Program-made: the position numbers and the translations under genes
The notes under the pieces: model-generated
What the model saw: the letters and a program-made list of their open reading frames with translations, nothing else
Databases searched by the model: none
Told to the model about the DNA's origin: nothing
From: Bacteroidales bacterium
GTDB taxonomy: Bacteria > Bacteroidota > Bacteroidia > Bacteroidales > UBA932
Assembly (NCBI GenBank): GCA_015060225.1
Contig: SUYX01000001.1
Location: 1 to 64,000, forward strand
Reading direction: 5' to 3'
Length of the DNA stretch: 64,000 nucleotides
Shown here: piece after piece, positions 6,999 through 15,766 of the stretch
Layout: every line of letters starts with the position of its first letter
Position numbering within the stretch: position 1 is the stretch's first letter

Positions 6999-9446
6999 TT
7001 ACAGAGTCTTGGGTGGGTACATTGCATTCCACCATGTAGGGTCGTCCTGCAGCCATTTTGCAAACCAGGCAAAGATGGTGTTCTGCCACTGAACCCTCTT
7101 GCTGTACTCCAGTATATGGTGATCCTGGTCCTTTACCAGCACCATTGCAGTCTCTTTCCCGAGCAGTTTAAGTGCAGTGTACATCTGGATACTCTCCCCT
7201 ACAGGTACATTGTTGTCCTTGTCTCCGTGAAGGAAAAGGATTGGTGTATTCACTTTGTGGGCATTGTACAAAGGACTCTGTTCCACATAAAGTTCCCTGT
7301 GACTCCATGGATAGCTGTTTGCCATTGAGACTTCACTGTATGAGTAGCCCCAATACCCCTCACCCCAATAACTGGTATGGTCACTTATACCGGCGTGGGA
7401 GATTGCGGCTGCAAAGATGTCTGTCTGAGTCTGCAGATACTGTGTCATGAACCCTCCATATGAAGCACCGATACATCCTATTTTGGTTTCATCTACAAAC
7501 GGATGTTCCTTGCAGAATTGTCTGGTACCTTCAATGATGTCCTGTGCAGGACCGTCCCCGGCCGTGTTTACATGACGTGCTGAGAACTCCTGCCCAAAAC
7601 CTGTTGCTCCGCTCGGATTGACAACATATACAACATATCCCATAGCGGCATACAGATGGTGGGGATAGCGGCTTTCAAATGCTCTTTCAGTAGGGCTGCA
7701 TCCGCCATAGTAGTTTACAATAAGAGGGTACTTCTTCTGGGGATTGAAGTTGGCAGGCAGATAGTATCTTCCGTTTATCTCATCCCCTTTGGAGTTTCTG
7801 AAGTTCCAGCCATGGCATTCTCCAAGCAGCACATCCTTGAGTATATCCTTGCTCAGGTCTTCCCAAAGTTTTGAACTCCCCTTCTTCAGGTCTGTTATAT
7901 AGGCCTTGTCAGAATTGCTGGCCCCCTGTCCGTACCAGGCCATCACAGGGGCATCGGCAGCTATACTGAACTGTTTTACAAGATCTTCTTGGGTCTTAAG
8001 CTGTGTAATCTTGCCCGAGCCGGGATTAAGTTTGAAAAGGCTTACCATATCTGTATTCTCTGCGCTGAAGTAGATATGGTTATCGGATTTGCTCCAGATA
8101 AAATTGCCTACATTAGGGTTGAAGTTTCTGGTAACTGCTTTTATCTTCCTGCTCTCCAGATTCATGATGAACATCTGGTAGTCGTACATGCTTGGTGTTT
8201 GTCCCTCTTTTACATTCTTTCCTATTCCACCGAGCGCTTCAGGTGTGCCTGTTATTGCAATCATGGTTCCGCAAGGGGAGAAGGCGGCTGAACTTATAAA
8301 TCCGTCATCCTCTACAAGAGGAGTCATCTCAAGCGTTGCAAGATCCATAAGATATAGGGTGTAAAGGGTTGTAGGGCGCTCTGTAAGGCGGCTGCGGCTG
8401 GTCATGACCAGTGCCTGTCTGCCATCTTGGGATATGTCTGCCACCCAGGTGTTGCGGTATCCGAATGTCAGCGGCTGCATCACACCCGTAGCAAGGTCAT
8501 ATTTGGCAAGGTATGAGCGGTTGCGCCATCCGTTTTGGCGGTCATCCGGCTCAATCACTTCATATACAGACTCCTTTTCTGCAGGACCCTTCTGCTCAAT
8601 TGTGCATAGGAGAAAATCTTCAGATGGTGAGATGAGGAACCGGTTGTCGGGAATACCCTTTGCAAATATTGTCTCTTTGCCGGTAGAGGGGTCTACTGTT
8701 ATGATGTTTTTTCCGTTGGGGTCACTCTTTGTGTACCAGTATAGGTTGCTTTTTGGCATCCAGCTGATTCTGTCTGCACTTTTTGCCACAATATTTCCTG
8801 TTGCCACCTGGCTCACTGCGGTTGTGCGGAAGCTCCGTCCGTTCTCAAGAGAGGTAGTATAGCTGGTAATGAGCCACTCCCCATTGGGTGAGAGCTGCAT
8901 GTCCTGGAATCTTTTTCCGTGGAGCACATCAGTAAGCGCATAATCCCTTTTCCCGTCTTCCCTCAGTACGAATGCACCTTCCTGCCCTGTTTCAACGGTA
9001 ATTTCAGGAGCGCTGTTTTCTCCGTTGAGGGTAAGGTATTTTATTGCAACTGCATGTGTGCCGGGGATTGCTTCAATTTTGCTTCCCGACAATTTTTTGC
9101 CGTCTACATATACTTCATAATTCTCCACCCCCTCCACTTTTATCTGTGCAGTGGCATATTTCCCGTTCTGGAGGGTGAATCCCAAAAGGGAAACGGACAG
9201 CTTTGTAGGTGCGGGGAGCTCTCCTGCATTTATATATGCCGCCTGGTCAAGCCGGTTTAGTGATATAAAGCTGTTGAGAAGATTTTTTGCATCAAACTCC
9301 TTCCCGTTGACATCTCTCTTGTCTACCATGTATGGGCTTACCACCTGGTGGGGCCCCACATGCTTGAATCTGTTTATTTTCATTGTCTCTGCTTTTGCAA
9401 AAAGGCTGCACAACATGGCGCAGCACACAAGTATGACTTTATTCAT
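6999..9446 (-). CDS. Secreted S9-family serine peptidase (prolyl oligopeptidase type)
   Basis: Protein of 815 residues. The ATG at 9446 gives a signal peptide (MNKVILVCCAMLCSLFAKA); an upstream in-frame extension of 19 residues has no signal and was rejected. The N-terminal 550 residues are WD40-like beta-propeller repeats (WLITSYTTS, AALV/ILVM blades, FSPCGTMIAITG). The C-terminal alpha/beta-hydrolase domain has the nucleophile in GASYGG (Ser at about 662), Asp in HGDKDNNVPVG (about 744) and His in DQDHH (about 776). It probably trims peptides in the periplasm or at the surface, in the same group as Bacteroidales dipeptidyl peptidases. Substrate specificity cannot be read from sequence. Confidence 0.92.
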   Translation of the reverse strand: MNKVILVCCAMLCSLFAKAETMKINRFKHVGPHQVVSPYMVDKRDVNGKEFDAKNLLNSFISLNRLDQAAYINAGELPAPTKLSVSLLGFTLQNGKYATAQIKVEGVENYEVYVDGKKLSGSKIEAIPGTHAVAIKYLTLNGENSAPEITVETGQEGAFVLREDGKRDYALTDVLHGKRFQDMQLSPNGEWLITSYTTSLENGRSFRTTAVSQVATGNIVAKSADRISWMPKSNLYWYTKSDPNGKNIITVDPSTGKETIFAKGIPDNRFLISPSEDFLLCTIEQKGPAEKESVYEVIEPDDRQNGWRNRSYLAKYDLATGVMQPLTFGYRNTWVADISQDGRQALVMTSRSRLTERPTTLYTLYLMDLATLEMTPLVEDDGFISSAAFSPCGTMIAITGTPEALGGIGKNVKEGQTPSMYDYQMFIMNLESRKIKAVTRNFNPNVGNFIWSKSDNHIYFSAENTDMVSLFKLNPGSGKITQLKTQEDLVKQFSIAADAPVMAWYGQGASNSDKAYITDLKKGSSKLWEDLSKDILKDVLLGECHGWNFRNSKGDEINGRYYLPANFNPQKKYPLIVNYYGGCSPTERAFESRYPHHLYAAMGYVVYVVNPSGATGFGQEFSARHVNTAGDGPAQDIIEGTRQFCKEHPFVDETKIGCIGASYGGFMTQYLQTQTDIFAAAISHAGISDHTSYWGEGYWGYSYSEVSMANSYPWSHRELYVEQSPLYNAHKVNTPILFLHGDKDNNVPVGESIQMYTALKLLGKETAMVLVKDQDHHILEYSKRVQWQNTIFAWFAKWLQDDPTWWNAMYPPKTL

Positions 9447-9478
9447 ATCTGTTAATGGATTTGTTCTGTAAAAATATA

Positions 9479-9504
9479 CAAAAGAAGGTGGCCTTTGGGC
9501 CACC
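9479..9504 (-). terminator. Terminator after the TPR lipoprotein gene
   Basis: A 7-bp stem (GGTGGCC/GGCCACC) with a 4-base loop at 9487-9504 is followed on the minus strand by TTCTTTTG. It separates the lipoprotein gene from the S9 peptidase gene. Confidence 0.7.
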
Positions 9505-9533
9505 CTCTCCGGTATAAGTTGACCAGATGAATA

Positions 9534-11207
9534 TTACAGTTTTGCAAACTCTACATCTGTCTTTGCTCTCTTTGCAAGTTTCTCGTCTTTCTTTGCAACC
9601 TCAAGAAGCTGTTTTGCTGCGGTGTTGTCACCTTTACGTGCAGCTATGATTGCTTTTAGGTATGATTTGCAAGGGCATTTTGCATCTGCAAGGATAGAAG
9701 AAGCTTTGTCAAGATTACCTGTAAGGATGTTTACAAGAGCCTCGTTGAACGATTTTGTTCCTGCCAATGATGCAGCTGCACCTTTGTAGTCTCCTTTAAG
9801 GATAAGCAATGCACCCATGTTCTCCTTAGCCTGTGCAAGGTTGCCGGCTTTTGCAAGATACTCTGCTGCAGCATCATAGTTCCCCTCCTGCATAGCTGCT
9901 ACAGCCATGTTGTTGTAGTAGATTGCATTTTTGTCACTCACTTTTGCAAGATAACCTTTGGCATCAGCAACCTTTTTGTCTTTAAGGCTCAATGCTGCAA
10001 GGTTATTGTAAGCGCGGCTGCTGTTGTATTTTTTTGCAGCTGCTTTGTAGACCTCAGCCTTTGCATCGTTCTTGTCAAATAAAGTAGCACCGTAAAGAAG
10101 AGCCTCCTCATCAAGCTGGTCAATGTTGCTGTTGATAATCTGGGTCAACTCCTCATCTGACCAGTTCTTGTACTCTACATTTGCAATGAATCTTGCTCTG
10201 CGCAATGCAGGAAGAACCTCGTCAGCCAAAGTTTTGAATACAGCACTCATGTTCTTTATCTCACGCTCCCTTACAGCAGGGTCTGAGTACATTGAAAGAA
10301 CACGTAGGATAAGGTCTTTGTCAGGAATGTCAGATGCCTGTACAAGTTCCTGGAAACCCTCCCAGTCTTCAGAGATCTGTGATACGTTAAGAGGAATGTC
10401 CTTAACCTGTGCTTTCTTTGAGATAGTCTTTACAAATGCAGTCTCAGCTGATTTTGCCCTTTTCTCAGAAAGTTTGCTGTTTAGGTTAAGGGATCCGTCT
10501 GGAGAGGCGTATGCAATGATGTCGTTTGAAACGATAGTTTTGCGCTCATTCTCCTGAGCCTCTTTCAAATACTGTTCAAACTCCTTCATCTGCGCACTCT
10601 TGAGTTCAGTATTCCTTACATTTGACTGGTTGATTGTGTACAGGATTTGTGACTCTTTTTGTTCACGGATAACTTTCTGGTATGCGTCATCCTCAAATGC
10701 AGGTGCCCCCTCTGTCTTTACAAGCATATATGTTGAGTTTACACCCTCTGCAACTTTGTACGATGTAGGGAACTTGTACTGTTTGCTCCTGTCTGCATTA
10801 TAGGCAACAGCTCTCAGTTCCAATACTCCATTTTCCATTCCCGGTTTGTAGTCAAACGAAACGTTTCTGGAAATCTCACCTCCGTTTTTGCTTGATACTA
10901 CATTGTAATTGTCCATAATCTTGTCACCCTGAACAGTAAGGACCTGACCTACAACCTCACCTCCGTCATATACCATAACGGGTGTAATGTTCATGATAGC
11001 CTCGCTCTGGAAAAATTCAGCAGGGAATTTGATTGTATAGGTGGTGTTGATTTTACCGCCTATCACTTCCATTGTTTCAGAAGTGCCGGTACCGCTCTCG
11101 CAAACTGCTTGCGCCTGTACCTGATCTGCCAATTGTACCATTTTGGACGGATTGCTGCAGGCTGCCAACAACAGGCATGCACATGCAAATAGAATGCTTC
11201 TTTTCAT
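9534..11207 (-). CDS. Large Bacteroidales lipoprotein with TPR repeats
   Basis: Protein of 557 residues with a signal peptide and lipobox (LLLAAC, Cys about residue 17), so membrane-anchored. Residues 40-180 look like beta-sandwich domains (GGKINTTYTIKFPAEFF; ISRNVSFDYKPGMENGVLELRAVAY). A middle region resembles an OmpA-like fold (DIIAYASPDGSLNLNSKLSEKRAKSAE, near residues 230-260), the usual peptidoglycan-binding signature with many relatives in outer-membrane proteins. The last 200 residues are tetratricopeptide-like alpha-helical repeats (SRAYNNLAALSLKDKKVADA; AIYYNNMAVAAMQEGNYDAA). The combination suggests an envelope scaffold linking outer membrane and cell wall, but no function is established. 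It is a monocistronic unit with its own terminator. Confidence 0.75.
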   Translation of the reverse strand: MKRSILFACACLLLAACSNPSKMVQLADQVQAQAVCESGTGTSETMEVIGGKINTTYTIKFPAEFFQSEAIMNITPVMVYDGGEVVGQVLTVQGDKIMDNYNVVSSKNGGEISRNVSFDYKPGMENGVLELRAVAYNADRSKQYKFPTSYKVAEGVNSTYMLVKTEGAPAFEDDAYQKVIREQKESQILYTINQSNVRNTELKSAQMKEFEQYLKEAQENERKTIVSNDIIAYASPDGSLNLNSKLSEKRAKSAETAFVKTISKKAQVKDIPLNVSQISEDWEGFQELVQASDIPDKDLILRVLSMYSDPAVREREIKNMSAVFKTLADEVLPALRRARFIANVEYKNWSDEELTQIINSNIDQLDEEALLYGATLFDKNDAKAEVYKAAAKKYNSSRAYNNLAALSLKDKKVADAKGYLAKVSDKNAIYYNNMAVAAMQEGNYDAAAEYLAKAGNLAQAKENMGALLILKGDYKGAAASLAGTKSFNEALVNILTGNLDKASSILADAKCPCKSYLKAIIAARKGDNTAAKQLLEVAKKDEKLAKRAKTDVEFAKL

Positions 11208-11265
11208 TTTTCAGTTATTTTAATGTGTTAATTCTATGTTTTCAGCATCAGTTATGCAAATATAA

Positions 11266-12021
11266 CTATTCCCAATCAAATTTGGAATTAATATAATCCA
11301 AATCTTTCAGGGTGTCTACGGCATGAGTCTCATATTCTGTCTCTGCCACCCTTATTTTAAGGCCGTTCTCTATCCACCTGAGCTGTTCAAGCTTTTCTGT
11401 GAGTTCCAGAAAACTTTGCGGCATTGCACATATTTTTCCCAGGGTGTCCACCCTATACCCGTACAATCCTATATGGCGGAAGAAAGGTTTTTCCCTGACA
11501 TATTCATCCGTTACCTCAACATCCCTGCTGAACGGAATGGGGGTGCGGCTGAAATATATGGCGTCATTGTTTTTGTCAACAATCACTTTAGGGCTGTTGG
11601 GGTTGAGCAGTTCATCCTTGTCCTTTACCCTTTTTACCAGTGTTGCAAGTTCTACTGAAGGGTCGTTGAAGCACTCTCCAAGCTGCTGCAGCTGCTCTGG
11701 TCTGATGTACGGCTCATCTCCCTGTACATTTATGACTGCATCAAAAACCTCCCCGCTCTCCTTGCAGTAGTTTTTAAGGGCCTCATAACACCTGTCTGTA
11801 CCGCTGTTGTGTGAGGTTGATGTCATTACAACCCTTCCTCCAAATTCCTTTACGGCATTGTATATCCTTTCATCGTCCGTTGCCACACAGGCATTGGGGA
11901 ATGCTTTTACCGTCTGTTCATAAACTCGCTGTATCATAGGTTTCCCGTGAACAAGTGCAAGCGGTTTGCCCGGGAAACGGGAAGAGCCGTATCTGGCTGG
12001 AATAAGTGCTAAAATTTTCAT
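11266..12021 (-). CDS. 3-deoxy-manno-octulosonate cytidylyltransferase (KdsB)
   Basis: Protein of 251 residues. The N-terminal nucleotide-binding loop (ALIPARYGSSRFPGKPL), VATDDERIYNAV, TGTDR-type SGTDRCYEAL and VINVQGDEPYIRP are all present. It activates Kdo as CMP-Kdo for lipid A inner-core synthesis in the cytoplasm. It is divergent from the sigma-54-type activator gene; a TACTTTTG box on the minus strand (12067-12060) may be its -7 element. Confidence 0.96.
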   Translation of the reverse strand: MKILALIPARYGSSRFPGKPLALVHGKPMIQRVYEQTVKAFPNACVATDDERIYNAVKEFGGRVVMTSTSHNSGTDRCYEALKNYCKESGEVFDAVINVQGDEPYIRPEQLQQLGECFNDPSVELATLVKRVKDKDELLNPNSPKVIVDKNNDAIYFSRTPIPFSRDVEVTDEYVREKPFFRHIGLYGYRVDTLGKICAMPQSFLELTEKLEQLRWIENGLKIRVAETEYETHAVDTLKDLDYINSKFDWE

Positions 12022-12074
12022 AATGCAGTATTATTGGCCCTATACAGGGCAATTTTGAACAAAAGTAGTTAAAA

Positions 12075-12108
12075 TTGGCTTTTATGCAGTAGAAAATTTT
12101 TAACTTTG
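12075..12108 (+). promoter_or_regulatory. Promoter of the activator-lptE-secG operon
   Basis: TTG at 12075-12077, a 23-base spacer and TAACTTTG at 12101-12108. The -7 box is only 6 bases from the ATG at 12115, so the transcript would be leaderless or nearly so. If that is wrong, an upstream promoter must exist. Confidence 0.45.
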
Positions 12109-12114
12109 CCAATT

Positions 12115-13371
12115 ATGGAATTGCAGAATTTAAAGCAGAGGTTTGATATTATAGGCAATGATCCGGCCCTTATGAGGGCCCTGGAGGTTGCCGTGCAGGT
12201 TGCCAATACAGATCTTTCTGTACTGGTTACAGGCGAGAGCGGTGTGGGAAAAGAGGTAATTCCCCAAATTATACATCAGTACAGTGCCCGTAAGCACGGG
12301 ACATACATAGCGGTCAATTGCGGCGCAATACCGGAGGGTACTATAGATTCGGAACTTTTCGGACATGAGAAAGGCTCATTTACAGGGGCCTATGATACAC
12401 GCAAAGGATATTTTGAGACAGCCAATGGCGGAACAATATTTCTTGATGAAGTGGCTGAACTTCCTCTTACCACACAAGTAAGGCTTTTGAGGGTCCTCCA
12501 GACAGGTGAATTCTATAAAGTAGGTTCCTCAAAGGTGCAGAAGACAAATGTGAGGGTTGTGGCGGCAACAAACATAAATCTTCCGCATGCAATAAAGAAC
12601 GGCAGGTTTAGGGAAGATCTTTATTACAGGTTGAACACTGTCCCGATAGTCCTTCCCGCTTTGAGGGAGAGGATTGCAGACATAAATCTCCTCTTTACCA
12701 AGTTTGCAGTTGATTTTGCACAGAAATACAAGATGCCCCCAGTTAAGCTTTCACCGGGGGCGCAGACAATGCTCTCGCAATACAGGTGGCCCGGCAATGT
12801 AAGGCAGCTCAAGAGTGTGGCCGAGCAGATGTCGGTATTGGAGGAGGAGAGACTTATACAGCCTGTAATCCTTCAGAAGTACCTTCCTGCAGACGGCCCT
12901 GATTCCCTCCCGGTTGTTGGAGGGGAACAGTATCAGGAGATGTTCAGTGAGAGGGAGAAGATATATATGGCCATGCTGCAGCAGCTTCAGAGGGAGGTCC
13001 AATGTCTGAAGAGTGATGTGGAGAGATTGTCGGGAGGAACACTGGCAAAAGCAGTGCATGAGGAGATGCAGACCCTGCCTGCTGTAATTCCGGTTGTGCA
13101 GCCTGCAATTGCCGCAACGGTGGCTGCGGAGGAGGTTTCAGTGCATGTACATGAGGCCCGGACTCCGGTTGCATCGCAGGTGCAGGAAGAAGACTCCCTG
13201 GCCGTTGATACCGATTATGAAGAGGATCTTTCCATTCCAAACGCAACCGACAATCTTGTGAGGAAGGCTCTAAGGAGATATTCCAACAAAAAGGATGCTG
13301 CAGATGCGCTGGGAATATCAGAAAGGACATTATACAGGAAAATTAAGGAATTGGGTCTGGAAGAAGATTAG
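12115..13371 (+). CDS. Sigma-54-type AAA+ transcriptional activator, no receiver domain
   Basis: Protein of 418 residues (the ATG at 12115 is preferred over a TTG three codons upstream that lies inside the -7 box). It has a Walker A (GESGVGKE, residues 40-47), the sigma-54 contact loop in the variant GSFTGA (87-92), Walker B (GGTIFLDEV), sensor (VRVVAATN) and a C-terminal Fis-type helix-turn-helix (NKKDAADALGISERTLYRKI). There is no N-terminal sensor or receiver domain. A Gln/Val/Ala-rich linker (residues about 280-370) joins AAA+ and DNA-binding parts. It heads an operon with lptE, a TPR protein and secG, an order seen in other Bacteroidales. The signal it answers to is unknown. Confidence 0.93.
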   Translation: MELQNLKQRFDIIGNDPALMRALEVAVQVANTDLSVLVTGESGVGKEVIPQIIHQYSARKHGTYIAVNCGAIPEGTIDSELFGHEKGSFTGAYDTRKGYFETANGGTIFLDEVAELPLTTQVRLLRVLQTGEFYKVGSSKVQKTNVRVVAATNINLPHAIKNGRFREDLYYRLNTVPIVLPALRERIADINLLFTKFAVDFAQKYKMPPVKLSPGAQTMLSQYRWPGNVRQLKSVAEQMSVLEEERLIQPVILQKYLPADGPDSLPVVGGEQYQEMFSEREKIYMAMLQQLQREVQCLKSDVERLSGGTLAKAVHEEMQTLPAVIPVVQPAIAATVAAEEVSVHVHEARTPVASQVQEEDSLAVDTDYEEDLSIPNATDNLVRKALRRYSNKKDAADALGISERTLYRKIKELGLEED

Positions 13372-13374
13372 TTT

Positions 13375-13878
13375 ATGAAAAAGAGCACACTTATCCTTAT
13401 TGCCATGGTTGCCGGTATACTGGCTGCCTGTGGCATATACAAATTCAACGATACATCCATTGCTCCCGATGTGCATTCAATCTCTGTATACAACATTGAG
13501 AACAGGGCAATGAAAGTGAACCCTACATTGAGCAACACTCTTACTGTGGCTTTGCAGGACCAGTACAGAAAACTTACAAAGCTTGAGATGCTCGAGGAGG
13601 GGGGAGACCTTGAGGTGAGCGGATTCATCACCTCTTATGATGTTACCCCTACAGCTGTAACATCACAGGAGATTGCCGCCCAGAACAGGCTCACAGTAAC
13701 GGTAAAGATCAAGTTCAGGAACAACAAGCATGAGGAAGAAGATTTTGAGAAGTCTTTTGCCGCATATCAGGACTATGATTCAAATCTCTCTCTGGATGCA
13801 GTGGAGGCCCAGCTGGTAGATGAGATAGTGGAGATTCTTGTGGAGGATATTTTTAATGCAACTGTAGCAAACTGGTAG
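13375..13878 (+). CDS. LptE-like LPS-assembly lipoprotein
   Basis: Protein of 167 residues with a signal peptide and lipobox (GILAAC, Cys about residue 19). The body matches the Bacteroidota LptE family: GIYKFNDTSIAPDVHSISV, LSNTLTVALQDQYRKLTKL, DLEVSGFITSYDVTPTAV and a final VDEIVEILVEDIFNATVANW. It would plug the LptD barrel and guide LPS to the outer leaflet. It starts 3 bases after the activator's stop. Confidence 0.9.
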   Translation: MKKSTLILIAMVAGILAACGIYKFNDTSIAPDVHSISVYNIENRAMKVNPTLSNTLTVALQDQYRKLTKLEMLEEGGDLEVSGFITSYDVTPTAVTSQEIAAQNRLTVTVKIKFRNNKHEEEDFEKSFAAYQDYDSNLSLDAVEAQLVDEIVEILVEDIFNATVANW

Positions 13879-13882
13879 CCAT

Positions 13883-14680
13883 TTGGAAAACATTACAGCA
13901 AATATTCAGAATCTTCAGATACCCCAGCTGCAGGCAATGGTATCCAAATACCCGTGGTTCTCTTATGCACGGGAGGTTTTGTTGCGTAAACTTGTGGATG
14001 TTGAGCCCGAGTGTCTGGAGAACAATTACAGGGAGAACCTTATATTTTTCCCCCGTAGGGAGATGATACTGCTCAGTTGCAGGGGGATTGCTGCCGCGGC
14101 AAGGAGGAGGATGGAGGCTCCGGCACCTGTGAAGGGGCTGCTTGATGTTGTTCCCGACAATGTGGATGAAGGGGATATTTTTGAGATAGATTTTTCCCGG
14201 ATACAGGAGGAGGCGGAAAATTATGCCTCTACAGTTGGTGCTGCAGATGATGTTGTTGTTGAAATTGATGGGGAAGTTGCTGCAGATGAGATTCATGACT
14301 CTTTCTCTACAACACAGGAAACTGCTATAACAAAGAGAACCGCTGCAGATGAAGGGGGCCAACCATGTAAAATAGTTGTTGTGGGAGGCGATTATTTTTC
14401 AAAAGAGGATTTTGCGCAGCTGGATGAATCTGAGAAGGTTGCCGAAATAAGGCTTGGAGCCCCTGCAGACAATGTTGACAGGGATATATCGGGAACAGTT
14501 GCAGGGAATGCGACTGATTTTGATTCTATGGATTTTGTTACTGAAACGCTTGCTGCAATTTATGCGGATCAGGGGTATTATGATAAGGCAATAGAAGTTT
14601 ATGCTAAACTAATTTTGCTATATCCAGAAAAAAGTGCTTACTTTGCATCCCTTGTAAACGAAATAAAATCAAAAAATTAA
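13883..14680 (+). CDS. Conserved Bacteroidales protein with C-terminal TPR-like hairpin
   Basis: Protein of 265 residues with no recognised name. A TTG start at 13883, four bases after the lptE stop, is chosen because the conserved N-terminal block (PQLQAMVSKYPWFSYAREV) begins just behind it and the first ATG (13938) would remove part of that block. The middle is acidic and poorly conserved. The C-terminus has a TPR-like helical pair (LAAIYADQGYYDKAIEVYAK). Its constant place between lptE and secG suggests an envelope-linked role, but this is inference. Confidence 0.75.
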   Translation: MENITANIQNLQIPQLQAMVSKYPWFSYAREVLLRKLVDVEPECLENNYRENLIFFPRREMILLSCRGIAAAARRRMEAPAPVKGLLDVVPDNVDEGDIFEIDFSRIQEEAENYASTVGAADDVVVEIDGEVAADEIHDSFSTTQETAITKRTAADEGGQPCKIVVVGGDYFSKEDFAQLDESEKVAEIRLGAPADNVDRDISGTVAGNATDFDSMDFVTETLAAIYADQGYYDKAIEVYAKLILLYPEKSAYFASLVNEIKSKN

Positions 14681-14689
14681 TATAAGACT

Positions 14690-15031
14690 ATGTACACAGT
14701 TATTGCTATCCTTATTGTTATTGCAAGTGTGATCCTTACTCTTGTGGTATTGGTACAGAACTCTAAAGGTGGTGGTTTGGCTGCAAACTTTGCAGCAGGA
14801 AACCAGACATTTGGAGTAAGAAAAACTGCTGATTTCCTTGAGAAGGCAACTTGGACCCTTGCAATTATAATTATTGTACTTTGTATTGCAGCTACAGCTT
14901 TTGTATCTACAAAAGTTGGTGAGAACAATTCTTCTTTGATTGAGAAGATTGAGAATACTGCTCCAGTTGCACAGCCTCAGTTCCCTTCAGAGCCTGTTGC
15001 TCCTGCTACTGAGCAGACTCCGGCAAACTAA
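14690..15031 (+). CDS. Preprotein translocase subunit SecG
   Basis: Protein of 113 residues with two transmembrane segments (VIAILIVIASVILTLVVLVQ and LAIIIIVLCIAATAFV) and the SecG signature between them (NSKGGGLAANFA). A Pro/Gln/Ala-rich C-terminal tail extends past the usual 75-80 residue core. It assists SecYE-driven export across the inner membrane. It is the last gene of the operon and is followed by a terminator. Confidence 0.93.
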   Translation: MYTVIAILIVIASVILTLVVLVQNSKGGGLAANFAAGNQTFGVRKTADFLEKATWTLAIIIIVLCIAATAFVSTKVGENNSSLIEKIENTAPVAQPQFPSEPVAPATEQTPAN

Positions 15032-15060
15032 GCAGAAGAATAATTTCAATTGTACTATAA

Positions 15061-15087
15061 AAGGATGTCCGATGGGCGTCCTTTTTT
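15061..15087 (+). terminator. secG terminator
   Basis: A 10-bp stem with two G-U pairs (AAGGATGTCC/GGGCGTCCTT), a 3-base loop and a T-run lie 30 bases after the secG stop. Confidence 0.8.
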
Positions 15088-15107
15088 GTTATATATGGAG
15101 TTTGTGT

Positions 15108-15148
15108 AATTTTTTTAGTACCTTGTAGCGCAAGGTACTAAAAAAATT
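15108..15148. promoter_or_regulatory. Perfect 18-bp inverted repeat, candidate PadR operator
   Basis: Two perfectly complementary 18-base arms (15108-15125 and 15131-15148, core TAGTACCTTG/CAAGGTACTA) flank TAGCG. The repeat ends 3 bases before the TATATTTG -7 box (15152-15159) of the PspC-PadR-PspC operon, so a bound protein would cover the -33 region. PadR repressors bind palindromes and commonly control their own operon, so the downstream PadR is the natural candidate. It could in principle act as a terminator for secG, but secG already has one and the arms are longer than needed. Confidence 0.7.
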
Positions 15149-15151
15149 ATA

Positions 15152-15159
15152 TATATTTG
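15152..15159 (+). promoter_or_regulatory. -7 box of the PspC-PadR-PspC operon
   Basis: TATATTTG, 33 bases before the PspC start. The best -33 candidate (TTG 15123-15125) lies within the left arm of the inverted repeat at a long 26-base spacing, as might be expected for a repressor- or activator-dependent promoter. Confidence 0.5.
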
Positions 15160-15191
15160 CATTACAAAATGAAATGCTAATTTTTAAGGTT

Positions 15192-15761
15192 ATGAAAAAG
15201 GTTGTAAATGTAGGAATTGGAGGCAGAAGCTTTGCAATGGATGAGGATGCTTACACAAGTCTGAAAAAGTATCTTAATGCTTTCAGATGCCAGAGCAAGC
15301 TTGGGATTCAGAGTAAAGAGGTTATGGATGATCTGGAGGAGAGAATTGCCGAGCTTTTCTCCGAGAGGATAAACAAATATAAGGATGTGGTGGATATACA
15401 GATGGTGGATTCTGTTACAGCCCAGCTGGGAATGCCTGATGGTGAGCCGTACAATGGGACAGGTGCAGATCCTATCTCAGATATACTGAGCGGAAACAGG
15501 CCAACCAGAAAGTTTTACAGAAATCCTTTCAATAAATCCATTGCAGGAGTCTGCTCCGGGTTGGCGCAATACTTAAATGTAGATACTCTCCTTGTAAGGA
15601 TAATCTTTGTGATAGCATTGGTTATGGGTTCTGCCGGATTCTGGATATATATAATATTATGGATAGCTGCCCCATTGGCAGAGACTCCGGCCCAGAAATG
15701 TGAGTTGTTCGGTTTGCCGGTTACAGCTGAGAATTTAATGAAGTTTTCATCCAACAGATAG
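15192..15761 (+). CDS. PspC-domain membrane protein (first copy)
   Basis: Protein of 189 residues, taken from the ATG at 15192 (MKKVVNVGIGGRSFAM), which aligns with the start of the second copy; the ATG at 15174 adds six odd residues. The N-terminal part (MDEDAYTSLKKYLNAFR; VMDDLEERIAELFSERI) repeats in the second copy. The PspC domain (RKFYRNPFNKSIAGVCSGLA, residues about 110-170) includes one membrane segment. PspC proteins are tied to envelope-stress sensing. It is the first gene of a three-gene operon with padR. Confidence 0.85.
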   Translation: MKKVVNVGIGGRSFAMDEDAYTSLKKYLNAFRCQSKLGIQSKEVMDDLEERIAELFSERINKYKDVVDIQMVDSVTAQLGMPDGEPYNGTGADPISDILSGNRPTRKFYRNPFNKSIAGVCSGLAQYLNVDTLLVRIIFVIALVMGSAGFWIYIILWIAAPLAETPAQKCELFGLPVTAENLMKFSSNR

Positions 15762-15766
15762 GGGTT

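Noticed and set aside
11323-11658. Plus-strand frame opposite kdsB
   Set aside because: Shadow frame, no signals or family match.
12944-13330. Minus-strand frame opposite the linker of the sigma-54 activator
   Set aside because: The composition mirrors the Gln/Ala-rich linker; no start signal.
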